Source of the DNA: Desulfuromonadaceae bacterium
GTDB taxonomy: Bacteria; Desulfobacterota; Desulfuromonadia; Geobacterales; Pseudopelobacteraceae
Assembly (NCBI GenBank): GCA_028683855.1
Contig: JAQUHA010000018.1
Coordinates: 16,428-80,427, forward strand
Direction: 5' to 3'
Length of the DNA stretch: 64,000 bases
The notes beneath the pieces were generated by a model that saw only the letters and a list, made by a program, of their open reading frames with translations, did not search any database and was not told the DNA's origin. Position numbers and translations under genes: made by a program. Positions within the stretch are counted from its first letter, which is position 1; each line of letters opens with the position of its first letter. This document shows, in pieces, positions 16,184-24,831 of this stretch.

Positions 16184-17038
16184 ATGAATAGTTCACTGTT
16201 ATTCAACATAACAACATTTGCCTATCTTATTTCAATGTTAGCTTTTTTCGCGTTCCTTGCCAGCCGTGCAAAAGCTGTCGGTACAGCAGCCATTCTTATC
16301 GCATATAGCGGACTGCTTGCTCAGACAACAGCAATTGCACTCCGTTGGAAAGAGTCCTACGACATGGGCGTTGGACACGCACCCCTCTCGAATCTGTATG
16401 AATCAGTTGTCTTTTTTTCCTGGACGATAGTACTGATTTTTGCGCTTCTTGATATTAAGTACAAATATCGGGTAATAGGCGCATTTGTTATGCCATTTGC
16501 CCTGCTCGGCATGGCGTGGGCGCAGCTTGGACTACACACAGGAATAGAACCTCTTGTACCTGCACTGCAGAGCAACTGGCTTCTTTATCATGTAATTACA
16601 TGTTTTCTCGGTTATGCAGCGTTTGCTGTAGCGTGCGGCATCTCTATCATGTATCTCATTAAGGCTGCCAGCGATGGGGGTGGGGACAAAGAGTCTGAAG
16701 GTGGATTACTCTCCATGTTCCCTCCTATCAGGGTGCTTGATGACCTTAACTACCGTGCCATAATGATCGGCTTCCCTCTATTGACTCTCGGTATAATAAC
16801 CGGGGCAGCCTGGGCGAACTACGCCTGGGGCACTTACTGGAGTTGGGATCCAAAAGAGACCTGGTCTCTTATTGTCTGGTTCGTATATGCAGCATTTCTT
16901 CATGCCCGCATAACCAAGGGGTGGGTTGGCAAACGAGCTGCATGGCTCTCTATAATCGGTTTTGCCGCAACAATATTCTGTTATCTCGGCGTTAATCTTT
17001 TTCTTTCGGGACTGCACAGCTATGGCGGAGGGCAATGA
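16184..17038 (+). CDS. ccsB: CcsA/ResC family cytochrome c assembly protein
   Basis: 284 aa, about eight membrane helices. The haem-binding WWD loop is intact: GTYWSWDPKETWSLIVWF. Two flanking His, in NWLLYHVITC and AAFLHARI, are the likely axial ligands. Partner of the ResB gene directly upstream; together they form a System II haem lyase. A second, altered pair lies at 43986-45449. Confidence 0.93.
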   Translation: MNSSLLFNITTFAYLISMLAFFAFLASRAKAVGTAAILIAYSGLLAQTTAIALRWKESYDMGVGHAPLSNLYESVVFFSWTIVLIFALLDIKYKYRVIGAFVMPFALLGMAWAQLGLHTGIEPLVPALQSNWLLYHVITCFLGYAAFAVACGISIMYLIKAASDGGGDKESEGGLLSMFPPIRVLDDLNYRAIMIGFPLLTLGIITGAAWANYAWGTYWSWDPKETWSLIVWFVYAAFLHARITKGWVGKRAAWLSIIGFAATIFCYLGVNLFLSGLHSYGGGQ

Positions 17039-17063
17039 ACCGGCATAAAATGGGAGTTGCGAC

Positions 17064-18818
17064 GTGACTCCTGACTCTCCGACCGTTTTACTCGATTCAT
17101 TCGGAGAGAGAAAGTTTACATCTTCGTGGCGTTTTGACGGTTATATTAAATCTCTGACTGCCTATACCGCCAATGAGGTGATTTCTGTTCTTAATCAGAT
17201 TGAACGGGCTGCTGCCGACGGCTTCTACGCCGTCGGCTTTGTAGCTTATGAGGCTGCTCCCGCCATTAACCCCGAGCTGACAACAGCTCCACCTATGGAG
17301 GGACTACCGCTCGCCTGGTTTTCTATATACCGCGAGCGGTATGCCGTTTCAGCTGGTAGCGGTCTGAATCTCACACCGACAGAACTTGATTTTAAACTTA
17401 CCCCTGAAAACGACATTGAACAGTATAGCAATGATATAAACCGCATACTAAATTACATTGCCTGCGGCGACTGCTATCAGGTCAACCATACTTTTTCTAT
17501 GTCGACTGATCTGAATTTCAATCTTGTTGAATTATACAGACGTCTGGCATCAGCGCAACAAGCTTCATTCTGCTCCTTTCTCGATATAGGACGCTTCAAA
17601 ATCCTCTCTGCATCACCGGAACTTTTTTTCTCGCTCAATAACAGTAAAATTACTGTAACTCCTATGAAAGGAACCGGTACTCGTGGTCGATGGCTTTCGG
17701 ATGATCTGACAGCTATTAAAAATCTGCGTGAAAGTACTAAAGATAGAGCAGAGAATCTGATGATTGTTGATCTGTTGCGTAACGATCTCGGAATTATTGC
17801 AGATACTGGCACTGTTCAGGTAGATTCGCTGTTTGATATTGAAACATATCCTACTGTGCATCAGATGACCTCTACAATCTCCGCAAAAATAAGCTCCAAA
17901 ACCGCTCTCAGAGATATTTTTAAAGCAATATTCCCATGTGGTTCTATAACCGGAGCGCCTAAACGGAGAAGCATGGAGATAATTGCCGGGACGGAGAGTT
18001 CAGCGAGGGGAGTATACTGCGGAACAATCGGATTTGTTGCTCCAGGAGGTGAAGCATTATTTTCCGTTGCAATACGCACTCTTGTTCATGACACAAAAAA
18101 TGGCAGGGTAACAATGGGAGTTGGCAGCGCAATAACGTGGGATTCAGAAATTAAATCAGAATATTCAGAATGTCTTGGCAAGGTGCTCTTTGTAAATCGC
18201 AAAAATCCCGATTTTTACTTGATTGAATCACTTCGTCTTGATAATGGTAACTACTTTAGAATGGATCGGCATATATCGAGATTAACTGATTCTGCTAAAT
18301 ATTTCGGGTTCAATTTTGATTATGCCGGGATCAGGAAAAAGCTGCTCGATCATGCATCAGATCTTCAGGGCCTCTTTAAAACCCGTCTTCTTATGAATTG
18401 CGATGGATGCGTTCATATTGAATCTGAGCCTCTAACTGATGATAACAAAACATTATCTGTAAAAATAAGCAGTTCAACCGTTGATTCAAAAGATTCAATG
18501 CTCTACCACAAAACTACTCTGCGCATTTTTTTTGAAAATGCAAGAGCCGAATATCCGGATTGTGATGAGGTAATTTTTCTGAACGAAAGAGGTGAGCTGA
18601 CTGAAGGGAGCTACAATTCTCTGGTTATTAATCTGGATGGATTTATGCTGACCCCTCTGTTAACTTCCGGTCTTTTGCCCGGAGTAATGCGAGCCGAACT
18701 GCTTGATAATGCAAAGCTAGTCGAACGGATTTTATATCCATCAGACCTTGAGAAAGCAACCGAAACCTGGCTTGTAAACTCTGTTCGCGGGTGGAGGAGA
18801 TGTGTTTTAAATATGTAA
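17064..18818 (+). CDS. pabBC: Aminodeoxychorismate synthase I / aminodeoxychorismate lyase fusion
   Basis: 584 aa. Residues 1-375 or so are PabB (chorismate-binding enzyme): VNHTFSMSTD near the N-terminus, MKGTGTRGRW, RAENLMIVDLLRNDLG, FPCGSITGAPKRRSMEII and the GVGSAITWDSE motif. Residues 380-584 are a PabC-type PLP fold: ESLRLDNGNYFRMDRHISRL, then DEVIFLNERGELTEGSYNSL and LLPGVMRAELL. It makes 4-aminobenzoate for folate. GTG start after GGGAG. It lies 25 bases after the ccsB gene and 16 bases before the TolC-like gene, so these may form one transcript. Confidence 0.93.
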   Translation: MTPDSPTVLLDSFGERKFTSSWRFDGYIKSLTAYTANEVISVLNQIERAAADGFYAVGFVAYEAAPAINPELTTAPPMEGLPLAWFSIYRERYAVSAGSGLNLTPTELDFKLTPENDIEQYSNDINRILNYIACGDCYQVNHTFSMSTDLNFNLVELYRRLASAQQASFCSFLDIGRFKILSASPELFFSLNNSKITVTPMKGTGTRGRWLSDDLTAIKNLRESTKDRAENLMIVDLLRNDLGIIADTGTVQVDSLFDIETYPTVHQMTSTISAKISSKTALRDIFKAIFPCGSITGAPKRRSMEIIAGTESSARGVYCGTIGFVAPGGEALFSVAIRTLVHDTKNGRVTMGVGSAITWDSEIKSEYSECLGKVLFVNRKNPDFYLIESLRLDNGNYFRMDRHISRLTDSAKYFGFNFDYAGIRKKLLDHASDLQGLFKTRLLMNCDGCVHIESEPLTDDNKTLSVKISSSTVDSKDSMLYHKTTLRIFFENARAEYPDCDEVIFLNERGELTEGSYNSLVINLDGFMLTPLLTSGLLPGVMRAELLDNAKLVERILYPSDLEKATETWLVNSVRGWRRCVLNM

Positions 18819-18834
18819 AGGAGCAAGACTTCAA

Positions 18835-20145
18835 ATGATATACCTATTGATTATTCTTATAACACTTTTGCCTGCAACATCAGATGCCAGAAGCATGACT
18901 CTTAACCTTGATCAGGCTCTCTGGATTGCTATGGAAAAAAATCGGGACATTGAAAAGTCCAGAGAGTATTCACGTTATGTCCAGGGGAAGTATACTGAAG
19001 AACGCGCAGCAGCTCTTCCTCAGTTTTCACTAAACGGCACCGCACTCTTTTCAAAAGATGAAAGCCTCGGAATAGGAGGCTTACCCGTACAACGTCAGTT
19101 TTCCCGCTCTCTCGACATTACCCTTTCTCAACCCTTATATACATGGGGCAAACTATCATCAGCTATACGTGCAGCAGAAGTTGGTTTGAAAACAGCGGAA
19201 GAACAGTTACGATTTTTCCAACAGGCTGCATACAGAGATGTCACTGTTGCGTATTACGACATTCTGTTATCAAAAGATCTTCAGCATCTTGCTGAAGAAA
19301 ACCGTTCTCAGAAACTACGCCATCTGGAGGAAGTAAAACGGAAATTTGAAGCCGGTGTTGCAACAGACTACGATGTACTTGCTGCCGAAGTTTCTGCAGA
19401 AAACAGCATACCGGAAGTTATACGCAGCGAAAACAGGGTTAAAGTTGCCTCTGAACGCCTTCGTTTCTTGCTTGCGTTAGGACCAAACGACATTGATGTC
19501 ACCGGTGATCTTGCCTCACCGGTTGAGGCACCTCAACTCCCATCAAATTATGAACAGGCAATAAGAACCGCAGTTAAAAACCGTCCAGAAATTAAGGATC
19601 TTCATCACAGAACCGCAATCTACAATGAGCTGATAACAATAGCCGAGTCTGAAAATATGCCGAGGCTTGATTTGAAAGGAGCTGTTGGATGGCACTGGGC
19701 AAGCCTGACCAATCCAGACCCTTCATATTACGCTGATGGATCAGCCTGGAATATCGGTCTGTTTCTTACGTTTCCATTTTTTGACGGTATGAAAACAAGC
19801 GGTAAAGTTATACAAGCCAGAAGTGATCTGAGAACAAAGCTGATAGAAGAAACTAAACTGCACGACTCAATTGCACTTGAAGTGCATCAGGCTGAATTCT
19901 CCTGGGTAGAGGCTGCTAAAATTTTGAATTCGCTTAAAGGGACCGTAAATCAGGCTGAACGGCTACTTTCAATGGCAGAAAAGGGGTTTGAACTTGGTGT
20001 TAAAATAAGGCTGGAAGTTGATGATGCACAGTTGAATCTGTTGCAGGCTAAAAGCAATCTTGCGCGTGCGCAACGCGATTACAGAACTGCCAGAACCGGT
20101 TATTTATGGGCAATCGGTGTACTTGGAGAACAATCAACTGATTGA
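18835..20145 (+). CDS. TolC-family outer membrane efflux protein
   Basis: 436 aa. Signal peptide at residues 1-18 (IYLLIILITLLPATSDA), then two repeated OEP domains of long helices: LNLDQALWIAMEKNRDIEKS in the first and VKIRLEVDDAQLNLLQAKSN in the second. These proteins form trimeric channels for efflux pumps. No pump or adaptor gene follows: the next gene is hpt, convergent, with the stops almost touching. It is therefore an orphan channel subunit here. The small Cys-rich protein at 14315 may be linked to metal efflux but is too far away to pair with confidence. Confidence 0.9.
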   Translation: MIYLLIILITLLPATSDARSMTLNLDQALWIAMEKNRDIEKSREYSRYVQGKYTEERAAALPQFSLNGTALFSKDESLGIGGLPVQRQFSRSLDITLSQPLYTWGKLSSAIRAAEVGLKTAEEQLRFFQQAAYRDVTVAYYDILLSKDLQHLAEENRSQKLRHLEEVKRKFEAGVATDYDVLAAEVSAENSIPEVIRSENRVKVASERLRFLLALGPNDIDVTGDLASPVEAPQLPSNYEQAIRTAVKNRPEIKDLHHRTAIYNELITIAESENMPRLDLKGAVGWHWASLTNPDPSYYADGSAWNIGLFLTFPFFDGMKTSGKVIQARSDLRTKLIEETKLHDSIALEVHQAEFSWVEAAKILNSLKGTVNQAERLLSMAEKGFELGVKIRLEVDDAQLNLLQAKSNLARAQRDYRTARTGYLWAIGVLGEQSTD

Positions 20146-20146
20146 G

Positions 20147-20698
20147 TTACTTCGTTTTTAGAGCATAAATTCCGGGTGCATTTCTCCAATACCCCTTAAA
20201 GTCAAGACCGTAACCAAAAAGAAACCTATCCACAACTTCTATACCTACGAAATCTGCACGCATTTCTGGTTTTCTCTTCCTTTGATGCAGCTTTTCAACA
20301 AGTACTGACATTAGAATACTCGTTGCACCCTGTTCTTTGCAGTAATCAGAAACAGCAGACAATGTCACCCCCTCATCAAGAATATCATCGACAAGAACTA
20401 CGGTTCTGTTTTGAAGGTCAAGTTGTGGTTTGATCTTCCATTCAAGTTCAAAACCATTTATTTCATTTCCGTAGCGTGTTGCATGAACATAATCGATTTG
20501 AAGCGGGAAACTTAATTTAGTCAGCAACTGTCCTGCATAAATCAGCCCGCCGTTCATGCAGCAGATAAGTACAGGATTTAAGTTACGGAGTTTATCTGTC
20601 ATCTCCCTGGCAACTCTGTTAATTGCCTGAATGACCTCTGCTTCATTAACTATCAGATCACTTTCGTCCAGTATTCTATATGCATCTTCACTCTTCAT
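20147..20698 (-). CDS. hpt: Hypoxanthine phosphoribosyltransferase
   Basis: 183 aa from the ATG at 20698. The PRPP-binding motif is TVVLVDDILDEGVTL, and the purine-binding end has FVGIEVVDRFLFGYGLDFKG. It salvages hypoxanthine (and perhaps guanine) to the monophosphate. The open frame continues 17 codons further up but that part overlaps the end of prmC; the start at 20698 gives an 11-base overlap with prmC, so the two are probably coupled. Confidence 0.92.
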   Translation of the reverse strand: MKSEDAYRILDESDLIVNEAEVIQAINRVAREMTDKLRNLNPVLICCMNGGLIYAGQLLTKLSFPLQIDYVHATRYGNEINGFELEWKIKPQLDLQNRTVVLVDDILDEGVTLSAVSDYCKEQGATSILMSVLVEKLHQRKRKPEMRADFVGIEVVDRFLFGYGLDFKGYWRNAPGIYALKTK

Positions 20699-21557
20699 TC
20701 TTATCTCTCTTTTGTGCGTATAAAACCCTGTCAATATTTCCATAATCACGCTTTATTTTAATACCAGAATAGTCTGCACTATTATTGAAGATATTAATGA
20801 CCTCTTCAGCCTGAAACACTCCTACCTCAAGGACAAGCCATCCAGCAGGATTAAGGTGATTAAGAGCTTCTGGAATAATTTTTCTATATATTTCAAGACC
20901 ATCCCCCCCCCCATCAAGTGCAAGCATAGGGTCAAAATCACGCACCTCTATTTCAAGGTTCATAATATCGGCAGTTGGTATATAGGGTGGATTTGACACA
21001 ATAAGATCGAATTTACGATCTGAAAGAGGGGTAAAAAGAGAGCCGATAAGAAACTCTATATTTACACCATGTTTATCTGCATTTAGCCTGGCAACCCTGA
21101 GCGCCTCTTTAGAAATATCTGTAGCCGTAACATCTGAATTTGCGAACAGCTTTTTAAGAACTACTGACAGACATCCACTTCCGGCGCCAACATCCAGTAT
21201 CGTTTCTGGGATCTTATCTATCTGAAGTACTGCCTCAATGATACATTCGGTATCCTGGCGCGGAATAAGAACATCAGCTGTCACATCAAAATCAAAACCA
21301 TAAAATTCCTGACTGCCAAGGATATGTTGAAGCGGCTCCCTCCTGGCTCTACGACTAATCATGTTACGGTACGTGAAAAGTTCCTTTTCATTTAAAGGTT
21401 TGTCATACTGCAGATACAATCCAACACGATCAACTTCGCAGACATGGCAGAGCATCCACTCAGATTCAAGTCTCGCATTCTTAACACCTTTAGAACCAAG
21501 ATAATCCTTCGTCCACTGCAGAACTTTCAGAGTAGTCCATTTATCATTCTCAAGCAT
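20688..21557 (-). CDS. prmC: Release factor glutamine methyltransferase PrmC
   Basis: 289 aa from the ATG at 21557, with GGAG upstream; the frame extends 19 codons further but with no binding site. SAM-binding motif ILDVGAGSGCLSVVLKKLF and the catalytic NPPYIPTADIMNLE motif are present, along with the N-terminal helical domain and ALDGGGDGLEIYRKI. It methylates the GGQ glutamine of release factors 1 and 2. First gene of a two-gene unit with hpt, separated from nuoN by a terminator. Confidence 0.94.
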   Translation of the reverse strand: MLENDKWTTLKVLQWTKDYLGSKGVKNARLESEWMLCHVCEVDRVGLYLQYDKPLNEKELFTYRNMISRRARREPLQHILGSQEFYGFDFDVTADVLIPRQDTECIIEAVLQIDKIPETILDVGAGSGCLSVVLKKLFANSDVTATDISKEALRVARLNADKHGVNIEFLIGSLFTPLSDRKFDLIVSNPPYIPTADIMNLEIEVRDFDPMLALDGGGDGLEIYRKIIPEALNHLNPAGWLVLEVGVFQAEEVINIFNNSADYSGIKIKRDYGNIDRVLYAQKRDKNEE

Positions 21558-21593
21558 ATTTCTCCAATCATTATTTATCACATATTTTAAACT

Positions 21594-21625
21594 GAAAAAG
21601 GCGACCTCCCGCAAAAGAGATCGCC
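21594..21625 (-). terminator. Terminator of the nuo operon
   Basis: On the minus strand, just after the nuoN stop, a stem GGCGATCTC / GAGGTCGCC (one mismatch, 21600-21608 with 21617-21625) is followed by TTTTT. Placement between nuoN and prmC supports separate transcription of the two groups. Confidence 0.75.
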
Positions 21626-21651
21626 CTGCATTTAAAACATATATAGTCTAT

Positions 21652-23109
21652 TTAAAGCAATCTTATTGCAAGTTGAGCATATTCAAGCACAAATGAAGGA
21701 ATTACTCCAAGAACCAATGTACCGGCAACTGATAAAACAAGTGCAATCGCAACCGGCGCAGTAACTTTAGTCCACTCAAACTCTTCTGTAGGATCTTTCA
21801 TATACATATAAACAATTACACGCAGGTAGTAATAAACAGATGCAGCACTATTTAAAACGCCAAGGATCGCAAGCCAGATGTAACCCTGTTGAATGGCACC
21901 GGAGAATAAATAGAATTTACCGATAAAACCGGCTGTCGGAGGAACGCCAGCCATTGAGAACATAAACACCGTCATTGCCAGTGCCAATGCAGGATGTTTA
22001 AATCCAAAACCGGCAAGATCCATTACAGTACCATTTGATTCCCCCTTTTTTGCAACCAGAATAATTATGGCGAATGCGCCAATATTCATTAAGGCATAAG
22101 ATAGCATATAGAAGAGGATTGCTGATGTACCTGTTCCGTTTCCTGCTGTAAAACCGACAAGACAGTAACCTGCATGGGCAATTGATGAATACGCAAGCAT
22201 TCTTTTAATATTGTCCTGACGAAGTGCAGTAATGTTACCAACCGTCATTGTTACTACTGCGAGAACCCACAGGAGTTGACTCCACTCAACCTGCAGGGTC
22301 GGAAAAGCGACTAAAAATAGACGAAGTGAAGCGGCAAAGGCGGCAGCTTTAGGTCCTGTTGACATAAAAGCAGTCATTGGTGTAGGGGCGCCTTCATATA
22401 CGTCCGGTGTCCACATATGGAATGGAGCCGCTGCGACTTTAAAAGCAAATCCGGTAAACAGAAGAAGAACACCGGCAAGCAGTAGTATATTAGACGAGGG
22501 CATAGTCATTTGAGCAACTATCTGGGCAATTTTTGATATTCTTGTTGTGCCTGTTGCGCCGTAGACTAATGCCATTCCGTACAGAAGGAAACCGGTTGAA
22601 AATGAGCCGAGAAGAAAGTATTTCAATCCAGCTTCATTGGATTTAAGGTTCTTACGATTAAAGCCGGCGAGAACATAAAGTGATACTGACATCAATTCAA
22701 GGCCGAGGAAAATGGTCATTAAATCAGTACCTGATGCCATTAGCATCATGCCGACCGTTGTAAAAAGAATTATTGGATACAGCTCGCCATGGTTACACTC
22801 TTCACGCTCCATGTACTGATCGGTAATAAGTATTGCCATACCGGCTGAAAGCAGGAATATCATCTTAAAGAAAGTGGCAAATTTATCAAGTACCACAGCC
22901 CCGTTAAAACTCTCAATATAACCATTCCACCCAGCTCCAACAAGAACTGCGGCAGCAATTATACCAATAAAGCTGACATACCCCAGATAGGACTTTGAAC
23001 CGCCAGGCGAAAATACATTAATCAGAAGAAGTGCCATGGCAAGAACAGAGAGAAATATCTCCGGTAAAATGGGTGTCATATTAATTGCTGGCATTGTAAT
23101 CATGTCCAT
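21652..23109 (-). CDS. nuoN: NADH-quinone oxidoreductase subunit N
   Basis: 485 aa, about 14 membrane helices, one of the three antiporter-like subunits of complex I. Family features: LKYFLLGSFSTGFLLYGMAL, FKVAAAPFHMWTPDVYEGAP with the key Lys and the His, and KRMLAYSSIAHAGYCLVGF. Last gene of the nuoA-N operon. Confidence 0.96.
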   Translation of the reverse strand: MDMITMPAINMTPILPEIFLSVLAMALLLINVFSPGGSKSYLGYVSFIGIIAAAVLVGAGWNGYIESFNGAVVLDKFATFFKMIFLLSAGMAILITDQYMEREECNHGELYPIILFTTVGMMLMASGTDLMTIFLGLELMSVSLYVLAGFNRKNLKSNEAGLKYFLLGSFSTGFLLYGMALVYGATGTTRISKIAQIVAQMTMPSSNILLLAGVLLLFTGFAFKVAAAPFHMWTPDVYEGAPTPMTAFMSTGPKAAAFAASLRLFLVAFPTLQVEWSQLLWVLAVVTMTVGNITALRQDNIKRMLAYSSIAHAGYCLVGFTAGNGTGTSAILFYMLSYALMNIGAFAIIILVAKKGESNGTVMDLAGFGFKHPALALAMTVFMFSMAGVPPTAGFIGKFYLFSGAIQQGYIWLAILGVLNSAASVYYYLRVIVYMYMKDPTEEFEWTKVTAPVAIALVLSVAGTLVLGVIPSFVLEYAQLAIRLL

Positions 23110-23144
23110 CTAAAAACTCCTCCGGTCAGATTGACTCGTTAGTA

Positions 23145-24794
23145 TTACTTAGCTTCGTGCGGGTTAATAGCCGGTGATGTACTCTGGCCTTCGTGAGGTA
23201 TTACAGGATGGCCGGCAGGCATTCCTGTATGATTTTGCTCAGAGGTTTCGTTTGATTCAGCTGCATTAGCAACCGGAACGGCAGCCAACGCTTTAGCAGC
23301 AGCATCCATAGATGCCGGACGAATCTGGCTGACAAGCTTTTTCACAGCGGGATCCATTTTAGCAATAAACGGGTTTGGATAGACACCCATTACAAATATC
23401 AATAGTAAAAGCGGAACCATTATCGCAATTTCGCGAGCGTCGAGATCCAACAGTTTCTGATTTTTAGGATTATTCAATTCACCAAACATTACACGCTGGA
23501 ACATCCAGAGCATATAAACAGCCGCAAAGATAACACCACTGGCTGCAACAACGGTCCACCAACGTAACTCGCTTTCATAACCACCTATCAGTACGAGAAA
23601 TTCACCAACAAATCCGTTTGTACCCGGAACACCGATTGATGAAAGAGTTACAATCAGAAACATCGTGGCAAATATAGGCATCTGCTTTGCTAAACCACCA
23701 AAATCGGTAATCAAACGTGTATGACGACGTTCATATATAAAACCGACTATAAGGAAGAGCGCTCCTGTTGAAACGCCGTGATTAAGCATCTGAAGCATAC
23801 TTCCGGTCATACCCTGTACGTTAAATGCAAAGATACCGAGCATTACAAATCCAAGATGAGCAACAGAAGAGTACGCCACCAGCTTTTTTACATCTTCCTG
23901 AACCATTGCGACCAAAGCGGCATAGATAATTCCGATTACCGCCAGAGTAGCCAGCAGTGGAGCAAAACGATGCGCTGCTTCAGGGAAGAGCGGTATTGCA
24001 AAACGGACATAACCATATGTACCCATTTTCAGCATTATAGCCGCCAGAATTACTGAACCTGCTGTTGGTGCTTCCGTATGAGCATCAGGCAACCAGGTAT
24101 GAAGCGGAAACATTGGAACTTTAATCGCGAAAGCAAGAGCAAAAGCTATAAACATCCACATCTGAACGGAGGGATCAAGATGCAGATTGTAGAAATGAAG
24201 CACACTGAAATCCGGTATCCCCGCCTGCGAACCGATCATATAAAGATATATGAAAGCGACAAGCATAAGTAGCGAACCAACCATCGTGTATATAAAGAAC
24301 TTCATTGTAGCGTAGAGACGGTTTTTGCCACCCCATATACCAATCATGAAATACATTGGGATCAACATGAGTTCCCAGTAGATGTAAAAGAGAAACATAT
24401 CAATTGATATAAAAGCACCAATCAGGGAGGTTTCAAGAATAAGAATACATATCATGTACTCCTTAACTTTATCCTCAACAGCCTTCCATGTTGACATCAC
24501 AGAGATCGGCATTATGAAGGTAGTAAGTATAACAAGCCATAGGCTAATGCCGTCAACACCTATGTTGTAACGCATTACAAAGGGGCCTGCAGCTATCCAT
24601 GGCACATTTTCAACAAACTGAAACTCTGCATTTGTTTGAAATCCTGTTAGTATCAGTAACGACACGAGGAATGTCACCAGCGTTACCGCAAACGTGAATC
24701 CACGCAGAACTGATTTGCTTTCCTTTGGAATAAAGAAAAGGATCAGTACTCCAAGTATTGGCAAAAATGTCGTTAGGCTCAGTATGTTACTCAT
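23145..24794 (-). CDS. nuoM: NADH-quinone oxidoreductase subunit M
   Basis: 549 aa antiporter-like membrane subunit of complex I. Key parts: YWELMLIPMYFMIGIWGG, AIKVPMFPLHTWLPDAHTEA and VKKLVAYSSVAHLGFVMLG. The C-terminal 60 residues after the last helix are an unusual soluble tail rich in Ala, Glu, His and Pro (ESNETSEQNHTGMPAGHPV), longer than in most NuoM proteins. Confidence 0.96.
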   Translation of the reverse strand: MSNILSLTTFLPILGVLILFFIPKESKSVLRGFTFAVTLVTFLVSLLILTGFQTNAEFQFVENVPWIAAGPFVMRYNIGVDGISLWLVILTTFIMPISVMSTWKAVEDKVKEYMICILILETSLIGAFISIDMFLFYIYWELMLIPMYFMIGIWGGKNRLYATMKFFIYTMVGSLLMLVAFIYLYMIGSQAGIPDFSVLHFYNLHLDPSVQMWMFIAFALAFAIKVPMFPLHTWLPDAHTEAPTAGSVILAAIMLKMGTYGYVRFAIPLFPEAAHRFAPLLATLAVIGIIYAALVAMVQEDVKKLVAYSSVAHLGFVMLGIFAFNVQGMTGSMLQMLNHGVSTGALFLIVGFIYERRHTRLITDFGGLAKQMPIFATMFLIVTLSSIGVPGTNGFVGEFLVLIGGYESELRWWTVVAASGVIFAAVYMLWMFQRVMFGELNNPKNQKLLDLDAREIAIMVPLLLLIFVMGVYPNPFIAKMDPAVKKLVSQIRPASMDAAAKALAAVPVANAAESNETSEQNHTGMPAGHPVIPHEGQSTSPAINPHEAK

Positions 24795-24831
24795 GTAGTC
24801 GTGCTCCTTTATACAAAGTTCAAACGGTTTG

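Noticed and set aside
18835..20145. TolC gene as part of a full efflux operon
   Set aside because: No adaptor or pump gene is present on either side.
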